Positions 17,889 through 25,769 of a stretch of 58,090 nucleotides of DNA are shown here, one piece after another. Each line of letters begins with the position of its first letter. The stretch's first letter is position 1. Made by a program: the position numbers and the translations under genes. Below the pieces are notes generated by a model. It was not told the DNA's origin. It was given only the letters and a program-made list of their open reading frames with translations, and ran no database searches. Origin of the DNA: an uncultured Eubacterium sp. GTDB taxonomy: Bacteria > Bacillota > Clostridia > Lachnospirales > Lachnospiraceae. The stretch covers positions 1 through 58,090 of the forward strand of contig CAKRFN010000016.1 in the NCBI GenBank assembly GCA_934320655.1, given 5' to 3'.

Positions 17889-18290
17889 TCACCATACAAA
17901 CGCAAGAACTTCTCCGCCGACCTGCGCCTTGCGAGCCTCTTTGTCGGTTAAGATTCCCTTGTTTGTTGAGAGAATAGCGATTCCAAGTCCGCCAAGTACG
18001 CTGGGGATCTCGTCCTTGCCTGCGTATACACGAAGACCCGGCTTAGAGATTCTCTTGATACCTGTGATGATCTTTTCGTTCTTGTCAGCACCATACTTTA
18101 ATGTTACACGCATGGTCTTGTAGCTTCCCTCGTCAATGATGTCATATTTTGCAATATATCCCTCGTCAACAAGAATGTCAGCGATTGCTACTTTCATCTT
18201 TGATGAAGGAATATCTACTGTATCATGTTTTGCAGTGTTTGCATTACGAATTCTTGTAAGCATATCTGCAATAGGATCACTCATTGTCAT
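17889..18290 (-). CDS. rpsH: 30S ribosomal protein S8
   Basis: A 133-residue S8 (MTMSDPIADMLTRIRNAN, and LSTNKGILTDKEARKAQVGGE). It binds helix 21 of 16S rRNA and in other bacteria represses the spc operon. AAGGAGG lies upstream of the first ATG, and the MTMSDP N-terminus is common in Firmicutes. Confidence 0.97.
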   Translation of the reverse strand: MTMSDPIADMLTRIRNANTAKHDTVDIPSSKMKVAIADILVDEGYIAKYDIIDEGSYKTMRVTLKYGADKNEKIITGIKRISKPGLRVYAGKDEIPSVLGGLGIAILSTNKGILTDKEARKAQVGGEVLAFVW

Positions 18291-18323
18291 GATGAATATT
18301 TACCTCCTTTTGTTTTGGGTATC

Positions 18324-18509
18324 TTACCAGCTTGCCTTCTTCACTCCGGGGATCTCTCCCTTGTATGCCATCTCGCGGAAGCATACTCTGCAGATACCAT
18401 ATTTTCTTAATACAGAATGCGGACGACCGCATACTCTACAACGTGTATAAGCTCTGGTAGAGAACTTAGGTTTACGCTGCTGCTTAATTTTCATAGATGT
18501 CTTTGCCAT
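18324..18509 (-). CDS. rpsZ: 30S ribosomal protein S14, zinc type
   Basis: A 61-residue short S14 with two CxxC pairs (CRVCG...CRVCF) that bind zinc. This C+ form is typical of Firmicutes. Between rplE and rpsH. Confidence 0.97.
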   Translation of the reverse strand: MAKTSMKIKQQRKPKFSTRAYTRCRVCGRPHSVLRKYGICRVCFREMAYKGEIPGVKKASW

Positions 18510-18527
18510 TTAAGTTTCCTCCTGCTT

Positions 18528-19067
18528 CTACTTTGCAAACGGCATATTGAATAAGGTCAGTAACTCACGAGCTTCCTCATCTGTCTTAGCTGTTGTTACG
18601 AAGATAATATCCATTCCACGAACCTTATCAATCTTGTCATACTCGATCTCAGGGAAAATTAACTGCTCTTTGATTCCGAGTGCGTAGTTACCTCTGCCAT
18701 CAAAAGCGTTGGGATTTACACCACGGAAGTCACGGACACGGGGTAATGCAAGGTTCACTAAACGATCAACGAACTCATACATTTTCTCTCCTCTTAAAGT
18801 CACCTTACATCCGATGGGCATACCCTCTCTGATTTTGAAGTTTGCGATGGAGTTCTTAGACTTTGTTGCGATGGGCTTCTGACCTGTGATAGTCTCCATA
18901 TCTCCCATAGCAGCCTCTAAAATCTTGGCATTCTCTTTAGCCTCGCCAACACCCATGTTGACTACGACCTTGTCAAGCTTAGGAATCTCCATTACATTTT
19001 TATAGCCAAACTTTTTGACCATTGCGTCTTTGATCTCATTTTCATACTGATCTCTTAATCTGCTCAC
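18528..19067 (-). CDS. rplE: 50S ribosomal protein L5
   Basis: A 179-residue 5S rRNA-binding protein (MSRLRDQYENEIKDAMVKKF, NMGVGEAKENAKILEAA, GMDIIFVTTAKTDEEARELL). It forms the central protuberance with L18. Confidence 0.97.
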   Translation of the reverse strand: MSRLRDQYENEIKDAMVKKFGYKNVMEIPKLDKVVVNMGVGEAKENAKILEAAMGDMETITGQKPIATKSKNSIANFKIREGMPIGCKVTLRGEKMYEFVDRLVNLALPRVRDFRGVNPNAFDGRGNYALGIKEQLIFPEIEYDKIDKVRGMDIIFVTTAKTDEEARELLTLFNMPFAK

Positions 19068-19087
19068 TTGTGGACCTCCTCTCTTTC

Positions 19088-19399
19088 TTAGTCGATCACG
19101 TCGCCGGTTGTTTTAGCGAAACGTACCTTCTTGTCTCCGTCCATCTTGAAGCCTACGCGGGTAGCCTTTCCCTTGTGAACGTACATGACATTAGAAATAT
19201 CAATGGGACCTTCCTGATGAATAATACCACCCTGCTGGTTTGCCATGCTGGGCTTGGTGTGCTTTGTGATCATGTTCACGCCCTCAACCAATACGGTATT
19301 CTTCTTCGGGTTTACGGCAATTACCTTGCCCTCTTTGTCTTTATCTTTGCCGGCGATTACCTTAACGGTATCACCTTTTTTAATCTTTAATGATGCCAT
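19088..19399 (-). CDS. rplX: 50S ribosomal protein L24
   Basis: A 103-residue KOW-domain protein (KIKKGDTVKVIAGKDKDKEG, GGIIHQEGPIDISNVM). Early 50S assembly initiator. Between rplN and rplE. Confidence 0.97.
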   Translation of the reverse strand: MASLKIKKGDTVKVIAGKDKDKEGKVIAVNPKKNTVLVEGVNMITKHTKPSMANQQGGIIHQEGPIDISNVMYVHKGKATRVGFKMDGDKKVRFAKTTGDVID

Positions 19400-19409
19400 A
19401 GCTTACCTC

Positions 19410-19778
19410 CTATAATACTTCCGGAGCCAGAGAAACGATCTTCATGAACTGCTTGTCACGAAGCTCTCTTGCTACTGGTCCAAAAATACGGGTTCCTCTG
19501 GGAGTCTTATCATCCTTGATGATAACTGCTGCGTTCTCATCAAACTTGATATAAGAGCCATCTTTACGACGAGCGCCCTTTACGCTGCGGACAACAACTG
19601 CCTTTACAACGTCACCTTTTTTTACAACGCCGCCTGGTGTTGCATCTTTAACGCTGGCAGTGATGATGTCACCGATATTTGCATATCTTCTTGTAGAACC
19701 GCCCATAACACGGATGCAGAGTAACTCCTTAGCACCAGTATTATCAGCAACTTTCAATCTACTTTCCTGCTGTACCAT
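19410..19778 (-). CDS. rplN: 50S ribosomal protein L14
   Basis: A 122-residue L14 (MVQQESRLKVADNTGAKELL, RRKDGSYIKFDENAAVII, GTRIFGPVARELRDKQFMKI). Located at the subunit interface. Confidence 0.98.
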   Translation of the reverse strand: MVQQESRLKVADNTGAKELLCIRVMGGSTRRYANIGDIITASVKDATPGGVVKKGDVVKAVVVRSVKGARRKDGSYIKFDENAAVIIKDDKTPRGTRIFGPVARELRDKQFMKIVSLAPEVL

Positions 19779-19796
19779 GCCGGTATCCTCCTTTAA

Positions 19797-20054
19797 TTAT
19801 TTCGCTCTCTCCATAACTTCAACAAGTCTCCATCTCTTGTCCTTTGACAGAGGTCTTGTCTCCATTACTCTAACGGTATCACCCTTCTTGCACTCATTGT
19901 TCTCATCATGAGCCTTCAGCTTGTAGGTTTTCTTGATGATCTTATTGTACAGGGGATGTCTTACGTTGTCCTTTACAGCTACAACGATTGTCTTGTCCAT
20001 CTTATCGCTTACAACCACGCCGACACGGGTTTTTCTAAGATTTCTTTCTTCCAC
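19797..20054 (-). CDS. rpsQ: 30S ribosomal protein S17
   Basis: An 85-residue OB-fold S17 (RKTRVGVVVSDKMDKTIVVAV, GDTVRVMETRPLSKDKRWRL). Primary 16S-binding protein. Between rpmC and rplN. Confidence 0.97.
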   Translation of the reverse strand: MEERNLRKTRVGVVVSDKMDKTIVVAVKDNVRHPLYNKIIKKTYKLKAHDENNECKKGDTVRVMETRPLSKDKRWRLVEVMERAK

Positions 20055-20078
20055 GGATCTGATCTCCTTTCACTGGGA

Positions 20079-20282
20079 TTATGCATTCGCCTTTTCAGTG
20101 ATGATAGTCTGAATTCTGGCAATATTTTTTCTTACTTCTTTGATTCTTCCAGTGTTGTCTAACTGGTTGGTAGCGTTCTGGAATCTCAAATTGAAAAGTT
20201 CCTTCTTTGCTTCTACTAACTGCGCATTCAGCTCATCAGCGGACTGTGTACGCAGATCTTCTAAATATTTACTAGTTTTCAT
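20079..20282 (-). CDS. rpmC: 50S ribosomal protein L29
   Basis: A 67-residue helical protein (MKTSKYLEDLRTQSADELNA, EAKKELFNLRFQNATNQLDN) near the polypeptide exit. The ATG at 20282 is preferred over an in-frame GTG three codons upstream. It overlaps the rplP end by 11 bases. Confidence 0.95.
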   Translation of the reverse strand: MKTSKYLEDLRTQSADELNAQLVEAKKELFNLRFQNATNQLDNTGRIKEVRKNIARIQTIITEKANA

Positions 20283-20709
20283 TTGATTCACCGCCTTCTA
20301 AGTCTGCACGAGAAACTACTTTACACTTGCAAGGTAATTTGTGTGTAGCCAGACGCAATGCCTCACGAGCGATCTCCTCAGATACTCCGGAAATCTCAAA
20401 CATTACACGACCCGGCTTTACAACAGCTACCCAGTACTCTAATGTTCCTTTTCCGGAACCCATACGAGTCTCAGCAGGTTTTGCTGTAACAGGTTTGTCA
20501 GGGAAAATCTTAATCCATACCTTACCACCACGCTTGATGTAACGGGTCATAGCGATACGGGCTGCTTCAATCTGGTTGGAACGAATCCAAGCCGGCTCCA
20601 TTGCGATAATACCAAAATCACCATTTGTGATCTTATTTCCTCTGGAAGCCTTTCCTGTCATAGTGCCACGGAACTGTTTTCTCCGCTTTACTCTCTTCGG
20701 CATTAACAT
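20272..20709 (-). CDS. rplP: 50S ribosomal protein L16
   Basis: A 145-residue L16 (MLMPKRVKRRKQFRGTMTGK, RYIKRGGKVWIKIFPDKPVT, MGSGKGTLEYWVAVVKPGR). It organises the A-site tRNA region of the 50S. The ATG overlaps the rpsC stop by one base and has GGAGGAG 7 nt upstream. Confidence 0.97.
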   Translation of the reverse strand: MLMPKRVKRRKQFRGTMTGKASRGNKITNGDFGIIAMEPAWIRSNQIEAARIAMTRYIKRGGKVWIKIFPDKPVTAKPAETRMGSGKGTLEYWVAVVKPGRVMFEISGVSEEIAREALRLATHKLPCKCKVVSRADLEGGESNEN

Positions 20710-21365
20710 TATTGTGCTCCTCCTTCCTTATTACCCTTCTTAGGAAGTACCTCGCCCTTGTAGATCCAAACCTTTACGCCAACCTTGCCGTAAGTGGTAT
20801 CTGCCTCAGCGAATCCATAATCGATATCTGCACGCAGTGTCTGAAGGGGAATCGTTCCCTCGTTGTAGAACTCGGTACGAGCCATATCAGCTCCGCCGAG
20901 ACGTCCGGAACAGCAAGCCTTGATACCAAGTGCTCCAGCCTTCATCGTTCTGCTCATGCAGGACTTCATTGCTCTACGGAATGATACACGGTTCTCTAAC
21001 TGCTGAGCAATATTCTCTGCTACTAACTGTGCATCCTTGTCAGGTCTCTTAACCTCTTTGATGTCAACAACCAGCTTCTTGGTTGTGAGTTTCTGTACTT
21101 CTGCCTTGATCTTCTCGATCTCAGCGCCGCCCTTACCGATGACAACACCGGGCTTAGCGGTATATACGATAACCTTTACACGGTCAGATGCGCGCTCGAT
21201 CTCAATCTTTGAGATACCTGCTGCATATAATTTTTTCTTTAAGAACTTTCTGATCTCATGATCTTCGATTAAGTTATCTGCAAAGTCAGCCTCTGCATAC
21301 CACTTAGAGTCCCAATCCTTGATTACTCCGACTCTTAAGCCATGAGGATTAACTTTCTGTCCCAT
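20709..21365 (-). CDS. rpsC: 30S ribosomal protein S3
   Basis: A 218-residue S3 with the KH domain (YTAKPGVVIGKGGAEIEKI) and the C-terminal domain (GCSGRLGGADMARTE-like segment; YGKVGVKVWIYKGEVLP). Forms the mRNA entry site. Confidence 0.97.
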   Translation of the reverse strand: MGQKVNPHGLRVGVIKDWDSKWYAEADFADNLIEDHEIRKFLKKKLYAAGISKIEIERASDRVKVIVYTAKPGVVIGKGGAEIEKIKAEVQKLTTKKLVVDIKEVKRPDKDAQLVAENIAQQLENRVSFRRAMKSCMSRTMKAGALGIKACCSGRLGGADMARTEFYNEGTIPLQTLRADIDYGFAEADTTYGKVGVKVWIYKGEVLPKKGNKEGGAQ

Positions 21366-21375
21366 GTCCTACCTC

Positions 21376-21762
21376 CTATCTTTCATTCAGCACGATTGTG
21401 ATGTGGCTCATTCTCTTCTCGATACGATAAGCTCTACCCTGTGCTCTCGGTCTGATTCTCTTCATTGTAGGTCCTTTGTTTGCGTAACACTCTTCAACGT
21501 AGAGATCCTCTCTCTTCATTCCGTTGTTGTTCTCAGCGTTTGCGATTGCTGACTTTAACAGCTTCTCAACTACGCTTGACGCATATCTGGGATTGTATGT
21601 CACGATCGCCAGTGCCGTATCTACATCTTTTCCGCGGATGGCGTCTAATACAAATCCAGCTTTCTGAACAGACATTCTTGCATAAGATAACTTTGCAGAA
21701 GGTCTGGTATCTTTGTTTGCATTTCTTTCTCTCTTAATCTGGGATCTATGTCCTTTAGCCAT
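21376..21762 (-). CDS. rplV: 50S ribosomal protein L22
   Basis: A 128-residue L22 (SYARMSVQKAGFVLDAIRGK, VVEKLLKSAIANAENN, PTMKRIRPRAQGRAYRIEKR). The last segment is the loop lining the peptide exit tunnel. Confidence 0.97.
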   Translation of the reverse strand: MAKGHRSQIKRERNANKDTRPSAKLSYARMSVQKAGFVLDAIRGKDVDTALAIVTYNPRYASSVVEKLLKSAIANAENNNGMKREDLYVEECYANKGPTMKRIRPRAQGRAYRIEKRMSHITIVLNER

Positions 21763-21785
21763 GACTAGAACCTCCTTTCAAATAT

Positions 21786-22067
21786 TTATCTTACTCCTGA
21801 CTTCTTCTCGTCCTTACCATGACCTCTGTAGGTTCTGGTAGCAACGAACTCACCAAGCTTGTGACCAACCATATCCTCAGTCACATATACCGGCACGTGC
21901 TTTCTTCCATCGTGAACAGCGATTGTGTGTCCAACGAATGAAGGGAAGATTGTGGAACGACGTGACCAGGTCTTAATAACGCTCTTGTCACCAGAAGCGT
22001 TCATAGCATCTACTTTCTTTAACAGGCTTGCGTCTGCGAAAGGTCCTTTTTTCAGTGATCTAGACAT
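21786..22067 (-). CDS. rpsS: 30S ribosomal protein S19
   Basis: A 93-residue S19 (MSRSLKKGPFADASLLKKV, RRSTIFPSFVGHTIAVHDG, GHKLGEFVATRTYRGHGKDE). Head protein partnered with S13. Confidence 0.98.
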   Translation of the reverse strand: MSRSLKKGPFADASLLKKVDAMNASGDKSVIKTWSRRSTIFPSFVGHTIAVHDGRKHVPVYVTEDMVGHKLGEFVATRTYRGHGKDEKKSGVR

Positions 22068-22077
22068 ATCTTACCTC

Positions 22078-22926
22078 CTATTTAGTCTTGATGGCTCTAC
22101 CATCTCTTCTTCTTACGATCAGCTTGTTAGAAGATTTCTTCTTCTTACGTGTCTTAAGTCCAAGAGCAGGCTTGCCCCAAGGTGTACAGGGACCGGGACG
22201 TCCGATAGGTGCTCTACCTTCACCACCACCGTGCGGATGGTCATTCGGGTTCATAACAGATCCGCGAACAGTAGGTCTGATACCCATGTGACGCTTACGT
22301 CCAGCCTTACCGATCTTGATCAGGCTGTGATCACCGTTTCCTACAACTCCGACAGTCGCGCGGCAGTTGATCGGAACCATTCTCATTTCACCGGAGGGAA
22401 GACGAAGTGTTGCGTACTTTCCTTCCTTAGCCATGAGCTGTGCGCTCATACCAGCGGAACGTACCATCTGGCCGCCCTTTCCGGCATATAACTCAATGTT
22501 GTGTACCTGAGTACCAACAGGGATATTCTCTAACGGTAAGCAGTTACCAACTCTTACCTCTGCCTCAGCACCGTTCATAACAGTCATGCCATCTGTCAGT
22601 CCCTCGGGAGCGAGGATGTATGATTTCTGTCCGTCTGCGTAGCAGATCAGTGCGATGTTTGCAGTTCTGTTCGGATCGTACTCGATACCGATTACCTTTG
22701 CGGGGATTCCGTCTTTATTTCTCTTGAAATCCACGATTCTGTATTTCTTCTTGTTTCCGCCACCCTGATGTCTCACAGTGATCTTACCCTGATTGTTACG
22801 TCCTGCGTGCTTCGGAATAGAAACGAGCAGTGACTTCTCAGGTGTAGTCTTTGTAATCTCAGAGAAATCAGATCCAGTCATGTTTCTTCTGGAAGGTGTA
22901 TAGGGATTATATGTCTTAATTCCCAT
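22078..22926 (-). CDS. rplB: 50S ribosomal protein L2
   Basis: A 282-residue L2 (MGIKTYNPYTPSRRNMTGSD, RHQGGGNKKKYRIVDFKRNK, MNPNDHPHGGGEGRAPIGRP). The last contains the conserved His needed for peptidyl-transferase-centre organisation. A 100-bp gap with a small GCGTC/GACGC hairpin separates it from rplW. Confidence 0.98.
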   Translation of the reverse strand: MGIKTYNPYTPSRRNMTGSDFSEITKTTPEKSLLVSIPKHAGRNNQGKITVRHQGGGNKKKYRIVDFKRNKDGIPAKVIGIEYDPNRTANIALICYADGQKSYILAPEGLTDGMTVMNGAEAEVRVGNCLPLENIPVGTQVHNIELYAGKGGQMVRSAGMSAQLMAKEGKYATLRLPSGEMRMVPINCRATVGVVGNGDHSLIKIGKAGRKRHMGIRPTVRGSVMNPNDHPHGGGEGRAPIGRPGPCTPWGKPALGLKTRKKKKSSNKLIVRRRDGRAIKTK

Positions 22927-23026
22927 TGTCGTTCTCCTTTCAAACTCTCGTTACGTTTTTCTTATCGCGTCTTTTCTGACGCATATGCAACTGTTCTTAA
23001 ATTACCCACAGTTTTGATCGCGAATC

Positions 23027-23326
23027 TTATAATCCGCTGAAGATCTCGATATCAGCGCTGTCCTCTGTCAGCTGAACGATCGCTTTCTTCTTCTTTGCAG
23101 TCTTTCCGGTGGTCATTCCACGTCTCTTGTTCTTGCCGTCTAAGTTCATGGTGTTTACCTTTTCTACCTTAGCGCCGTCGAACATTTTCTCAACTGCCTC
23201 TTTAATCATGGACTTGTTTGCTTCCGGATGAACATAGAAAGTGTATTTCTTCTCAGCCATCGCATTCATACTCTTCTCGGTTACTACCGGAGAAAGGATT
23301 ACGTCATAGTACTGTACGTTTGCCAT
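23027..23326 (-). CDS. rplW: 50S ribosomal protein L23
   Basis: A 99-residue L23 (YYDVILSPVVTEKSMNAMAE, YTFYVHPEANKSMIKEAVEK). Docking site for trigger factor and SRP at the exit tunnel. Its start overlaps the rplD stop by one base. Confidence 0.97.
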   Translation of the reverse strand: MANVQYYDVILSPVVTEKSMNAMAEKKYTFYVHPEANKSMIKEAVEKMFDGAKVEKVNTMNLDGKNKRRGMTTGKTAKKKKAIVQLTEDSADIEIFSGL

Positions 23327-23946
23327 TATGCATACACCTCCTCGATGGTTGCTACAGCAGCCTTTGTTACTACTACGTTGCTGTACTTTAAGATATCAAA
23401 TACATTGATTGTATTTGTCTGTGCTACCTTTACGGTCGGAATGTTCTTTGCACTCATTACAACGTTCTGGTCATTGTCGTTGATCACTACCAATGCCTTC
23501 TCTACGTTTAAGTTCTTCAGAACCTCTGCCAGTTTCTTTGTCTTGATCTCATCCAGCTTTAACTCGTCAACAACGATCAGCTTGTTCTCCTGAACTCTGG
23601 ATGATAAAGCAGACTTTAATGCTGCTCTCTTCTCTTTCTTGTTGATCTTGAAAGAGTAATCGCGGGGAACGGGAGCGAATACAATACCGCCGCCGGTCCA
23701 CTGAGGAGCTCTTGTAGATCCCTGTCTTGCATGACCGGTTCCCTTCTGTCTCCAAGGTTTTCTTCCACCGCCGCGAACTTCAGAACGTGTCTTAGCCTTC
23801 TGTGTTCCCTGACGATTGTTTGCAAGCTGCTGGAGAACTGCCATGTGCACGAGATGCTCGTTCACTTCTACGCCGAATACGGCATCATTTAAATCCAGCT
23901 TTCCAACTTCCTTGCCTTCCATATTATAAACAGCTACATTAGCCAT
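23326..23946 (-). CDS. rplD: 50S ribosomal protein L4
   Basis: A 206-residue L4 with the tunnel-loop segment (RSEVRGGGRKPWRQKGTGHA). In gamma-proteobacteria L4 controls the S10 operon; whether it does so here is unknown, but the long S10 leader makes this worth asking. Confidence 0.97.
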   Translation of the reverse strand: MANVAVYNMEGKEVGKLDLNDAVFGVEVNEHLVHMAVLQQLANNRQGTQKAKTRSEVRGGGRKPWRQKGTGHARQGSTRAPQWTGGGIVFAPVPRDYSFKINKKEKRAALKSALSSRVQENKLIVVDELKLDEIKTKKLAEVLKNLNVEKALVVINDNDQNVVMSAKNIPTVKVAQTNTINVFDILKYSNVVVTKAAVATIEEVYA

Positions 23947-23975
23947 TGCCTAGTTCCTCCTTTCCCAAATAAGCA

Positions 23976-24659
23976 CTATTTACCAGCTTTTACTGTCTCT
24001 TTGATTGTTACTAAGCATTTCTTAGGTCCGGGAACTGAGCCCTTAACTAAAAGCAGGTTGTTCTCTACATCTACCTTTACGATCTCAAGGTTCTGTACAG
24101 TCACCTTTACGCTTCCCATATGTCCGGGCATTCCTTTTCCCTTAAATACACGGCTGGGAGATGAGCAGGCACCGTTTGATCCCTGATGGCGGTGGAACTT
24201 TGAACCGTGAGCCATGGGTCCTCTGTGCTGTCCTAATCTCTTAATAGCGCCCTGGAAACCTTTTCCTTTTGAAATTGCAGTAGCGTCAACCTTGTCGCCC
24301 TCTGCAAAGATGTCAGCTTTGATCTCGTCTGCCAGATTGTAATCAGCAGCGTTATCAAACTTGAACTCTCTGACAAATCTCTTGCCAGAAACACCAGCCT
24401 TGTCAAAGTGTCCCTTTTCAGGCTTGTTTACACCGTGACGATGGCGGATCTCTTTCTTGCCGTTGGCATCCTTGTTGACTACCTTTTCCTTCTTGTCAAC
24501 GAAACCAACCTGTACAGCGCTGTATCCGTCGTTCTCTACGGTCTTTACCTGAGTAACAACGCAAGGACCAGCCTGTAATACTGTTACGGGAGTGAGAACT
24601 CCGTCAGCATTGAAGATCTGGGTCATTCCGACCTTTGTTGCTAAGATTGCTTTATTCAT
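23976..24659 (-). CDS. rplC: 50S ribosomal protein L3
   Basis: A 227-residue L3 (MNKAILATKVGMTQIFNADG, GKGFQGAIKRLGQHRGPMAH, SSPSRVFKGKGMPGHMGSVK). One of the first 50S assembly proteins. A structured 88-bp gap precedes it. Confidence 0.97.
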   Translation of the reverse strand: MNKAILATKVGMTQIFNADGVLTPVTVLQAGPCVVTQVKTVENDGYSAVQVGFVDKKEKVVNKDANGKKEIRHRHGVNKPEKGHFDKAGVSGKRFVREFKFDNAADYNLADEIKADIFAEGDKVDATAISKGKGFQGAIKRLGQHRGPMAHGSKFHRHQGSNGACSSPSRVFKGKGMPGHMGSVKVTVQNLEIVKVDVENNLLLVKGSVPGPKKCLVTIKETVKAGK

Positions 24660-24674
24660 GTTTTACCTCCTGTT

Positions 24675-24739
24675 GCGGCTCTGCCGCGTTTCTACAGCGG
24701 AACGCTTTCGCGTTCATTCTAGAAGTCAGGTAGACTTCT
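24675..24739 (-). repeat. Three consecutive hairpins between rpsJ and rplC
   Basis: GCGGC/GCCGC (24675-24687), GAACGC/GCGTTC (24700-24715) and AGAAGTC/GACTTCT (24721-24739) are three perfect stem-loops packed in the 88-bp gap. None is followed by a U-run on the minus strand. They are likely RNA structure affecting rplC translation or mRNA processing. Confidence 0.6.
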
Positions 24740-24747
24740 TACCATAA

Positions 24748-25059
24748 TTACTTCATTTTGATATCGATGTTCACACCTGCAGGCATCTCTAATCTTGATA
24801 ATGCATCTACAGTCTTCTGTGTGGGAGCAATAATATCGATGAGTCTCTTGTGGGTTCTCTGCTCGAACTGCTCACGTGAATCTTTGTACTTGTGTACTGC
24901 ACGTAAGATTGTAACTACTTCCTTCTTTGTAGGAAGAGGTACGGGTCCGCTCACCTGCGCTCCGTTCTTCTTTACGGTCTCGATGATTTTCTTTGCGGAT
25001 GCATCTACCAGTTCGTGGTCATACGCCTTTAAGATGATTCTCATTGTTTGACTTGCCAT
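24748..25059 (-). CDS. rpsJ: 30S ribosomal protein S10
   Basis: The start at 25059 gives MASQTMRIILKAYDHELVD (103 residues, normal). AAGGAGG lies 13 nt upstream. The open frame extends 56 codons further upstream into the leader, but that part is not S10-like. S10 is a head protein that also binds NusB in antitermination. First gene of the supercluster. Confidence 0.97.
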   Translation of the reverse strand: MASQTMRIILKAYDHELVDASAKKIIETVKKNGAQVSGPVPLPTKKEVVTILRAVHKYKDSREQFEQRTHKRLIDIIAPTQKTVDALSRLEMPAGVNIDIKMK

Positions 25060-25472
25060 AAAAAAAGTCGCCTCCTTTTCGCACTTTAAAATTTCAGTAC
25101 GACAAGCGGTGACTGTACACTTCTCCGTGTGTGTCCTTGCAACAAGGCGGGACCCGCTTGCGGGTGGATTCCTTATTGCCGCATCAAGGACCCACTTGTG
25201 GGAGGATTCCTTAATGCTACCCTGCACACGTTGTTTCTACTTTTCGTAGACATCATTGTATGGTACAGTGACTTGTCGCCAGTTTCCTAACTTGACATTC
25301 GCTCCACGGAAAACCTGCCACATCGGGCAGCAACCTCACGCTTCATAGCTATCATGCCACAGCAAGTAAGAGTATACATGCATTCTCAAAAATATGCAAG
25401 TGAAAAGCGTGCCTAAAATTGTATTTTTTTAAGTACAATCTATTTTCGTCGTTCTACTCTCATTTATGCCAA
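25060..25472 (-). other. Long S10-operon leader
   Basis: About 410 nt separate the predicted transcription start from rpsJ. No conserved gene is present. The leader contains a duplicated hairpin module (25153-25217) and other short stems. A leader of this length on a ribosomal operon suggests autogenous or antitermination control, but I do not recognise a described leader family. Confidence 0.6.
25153..25217 (-). repeat. Duplicated hairpin module in the S10 leader
   Basis: Two 27-nt copies (25153-25179 and 25191-25217) lie 38 bp apart. Each has the minus-strand form GGAATCC-W followed by a hairpin. The stem is CCCGC/GCGGG in one copy and CCCAC/GTGGG in the other, with an AA centre. The single stem difference is compensatory, which is evidence for a conserved RNA fold. 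Confidence 0.65.
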
Positions 25473-25478
25473 AATGAT

Positions 25479-25505
25479 AGTATACCGCACCAGCGACATT
25501 GTCAA
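25479..25505 (-). promoter_or_regulatory. S10 operon promoter
   Basis: A perfect TTGACA (minus strand, 25500-25505) is followed by TATACT (25479-25484) at a 15-nt spacer; an alternative -10, TACTAT, gives 17 nt. This is the best sigma-A promoter upstream of rpsJ and is back-to-back with the promoter of the divergent methyltransferase. Confidence 0.75.
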
Positions 25506-25523
25506 TCACTTTGCAAGTATTAT

Positions 25524-25552
25524 TTGACGAAGGAGTTTCTTCTATATATAAT
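25524..25552 (+). promoter_or_regulatory. Promoter of the plus-strand RNA methyltransferase
   Basis: TTGACG (25524-25529), a 17-nt spacer and a perfect TATAAT (25547-25552). Start about 25559, giving a ~210-nt leader. The -35 boxes of the two divergent promoters are only 18 bp apart. Confidence 0.75.
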
Positions 25553-25769
25553 GGAACTGGTATAGGCAGGGTATGAACTTTTGGTAGCAGGTCGCAGCTT
25601 CCGCAAGCATGTCTGTTTTGCTTTCGTTGCACGAACCATTCCGATGAGCCTCCGCAAAACAAAGCGAGACACCGGCGGACAATCGGAGCAGCCTGATCGG
25701 GATGCTGCTGTAGCTGCCGCCTGCCAGCCCATTAAGAACTATTATATTATAGAAAGGACACCTCAAACC

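Noticed and set aside
25060..25227. 56-codon N-terminal extension of S10
   Set aside because: The conserved S10 start with AAGGAGG is at 25059; the extension overlaps the covarying leader hairpins and is not S10-like.
25581..25769. 63-codon N-terminal extension of the plus-strand methyltransferase
   Set aside because: It lies in the leader directly after the promoter, lacks family similarity, and the ATG at 25770 has a ribosome site.
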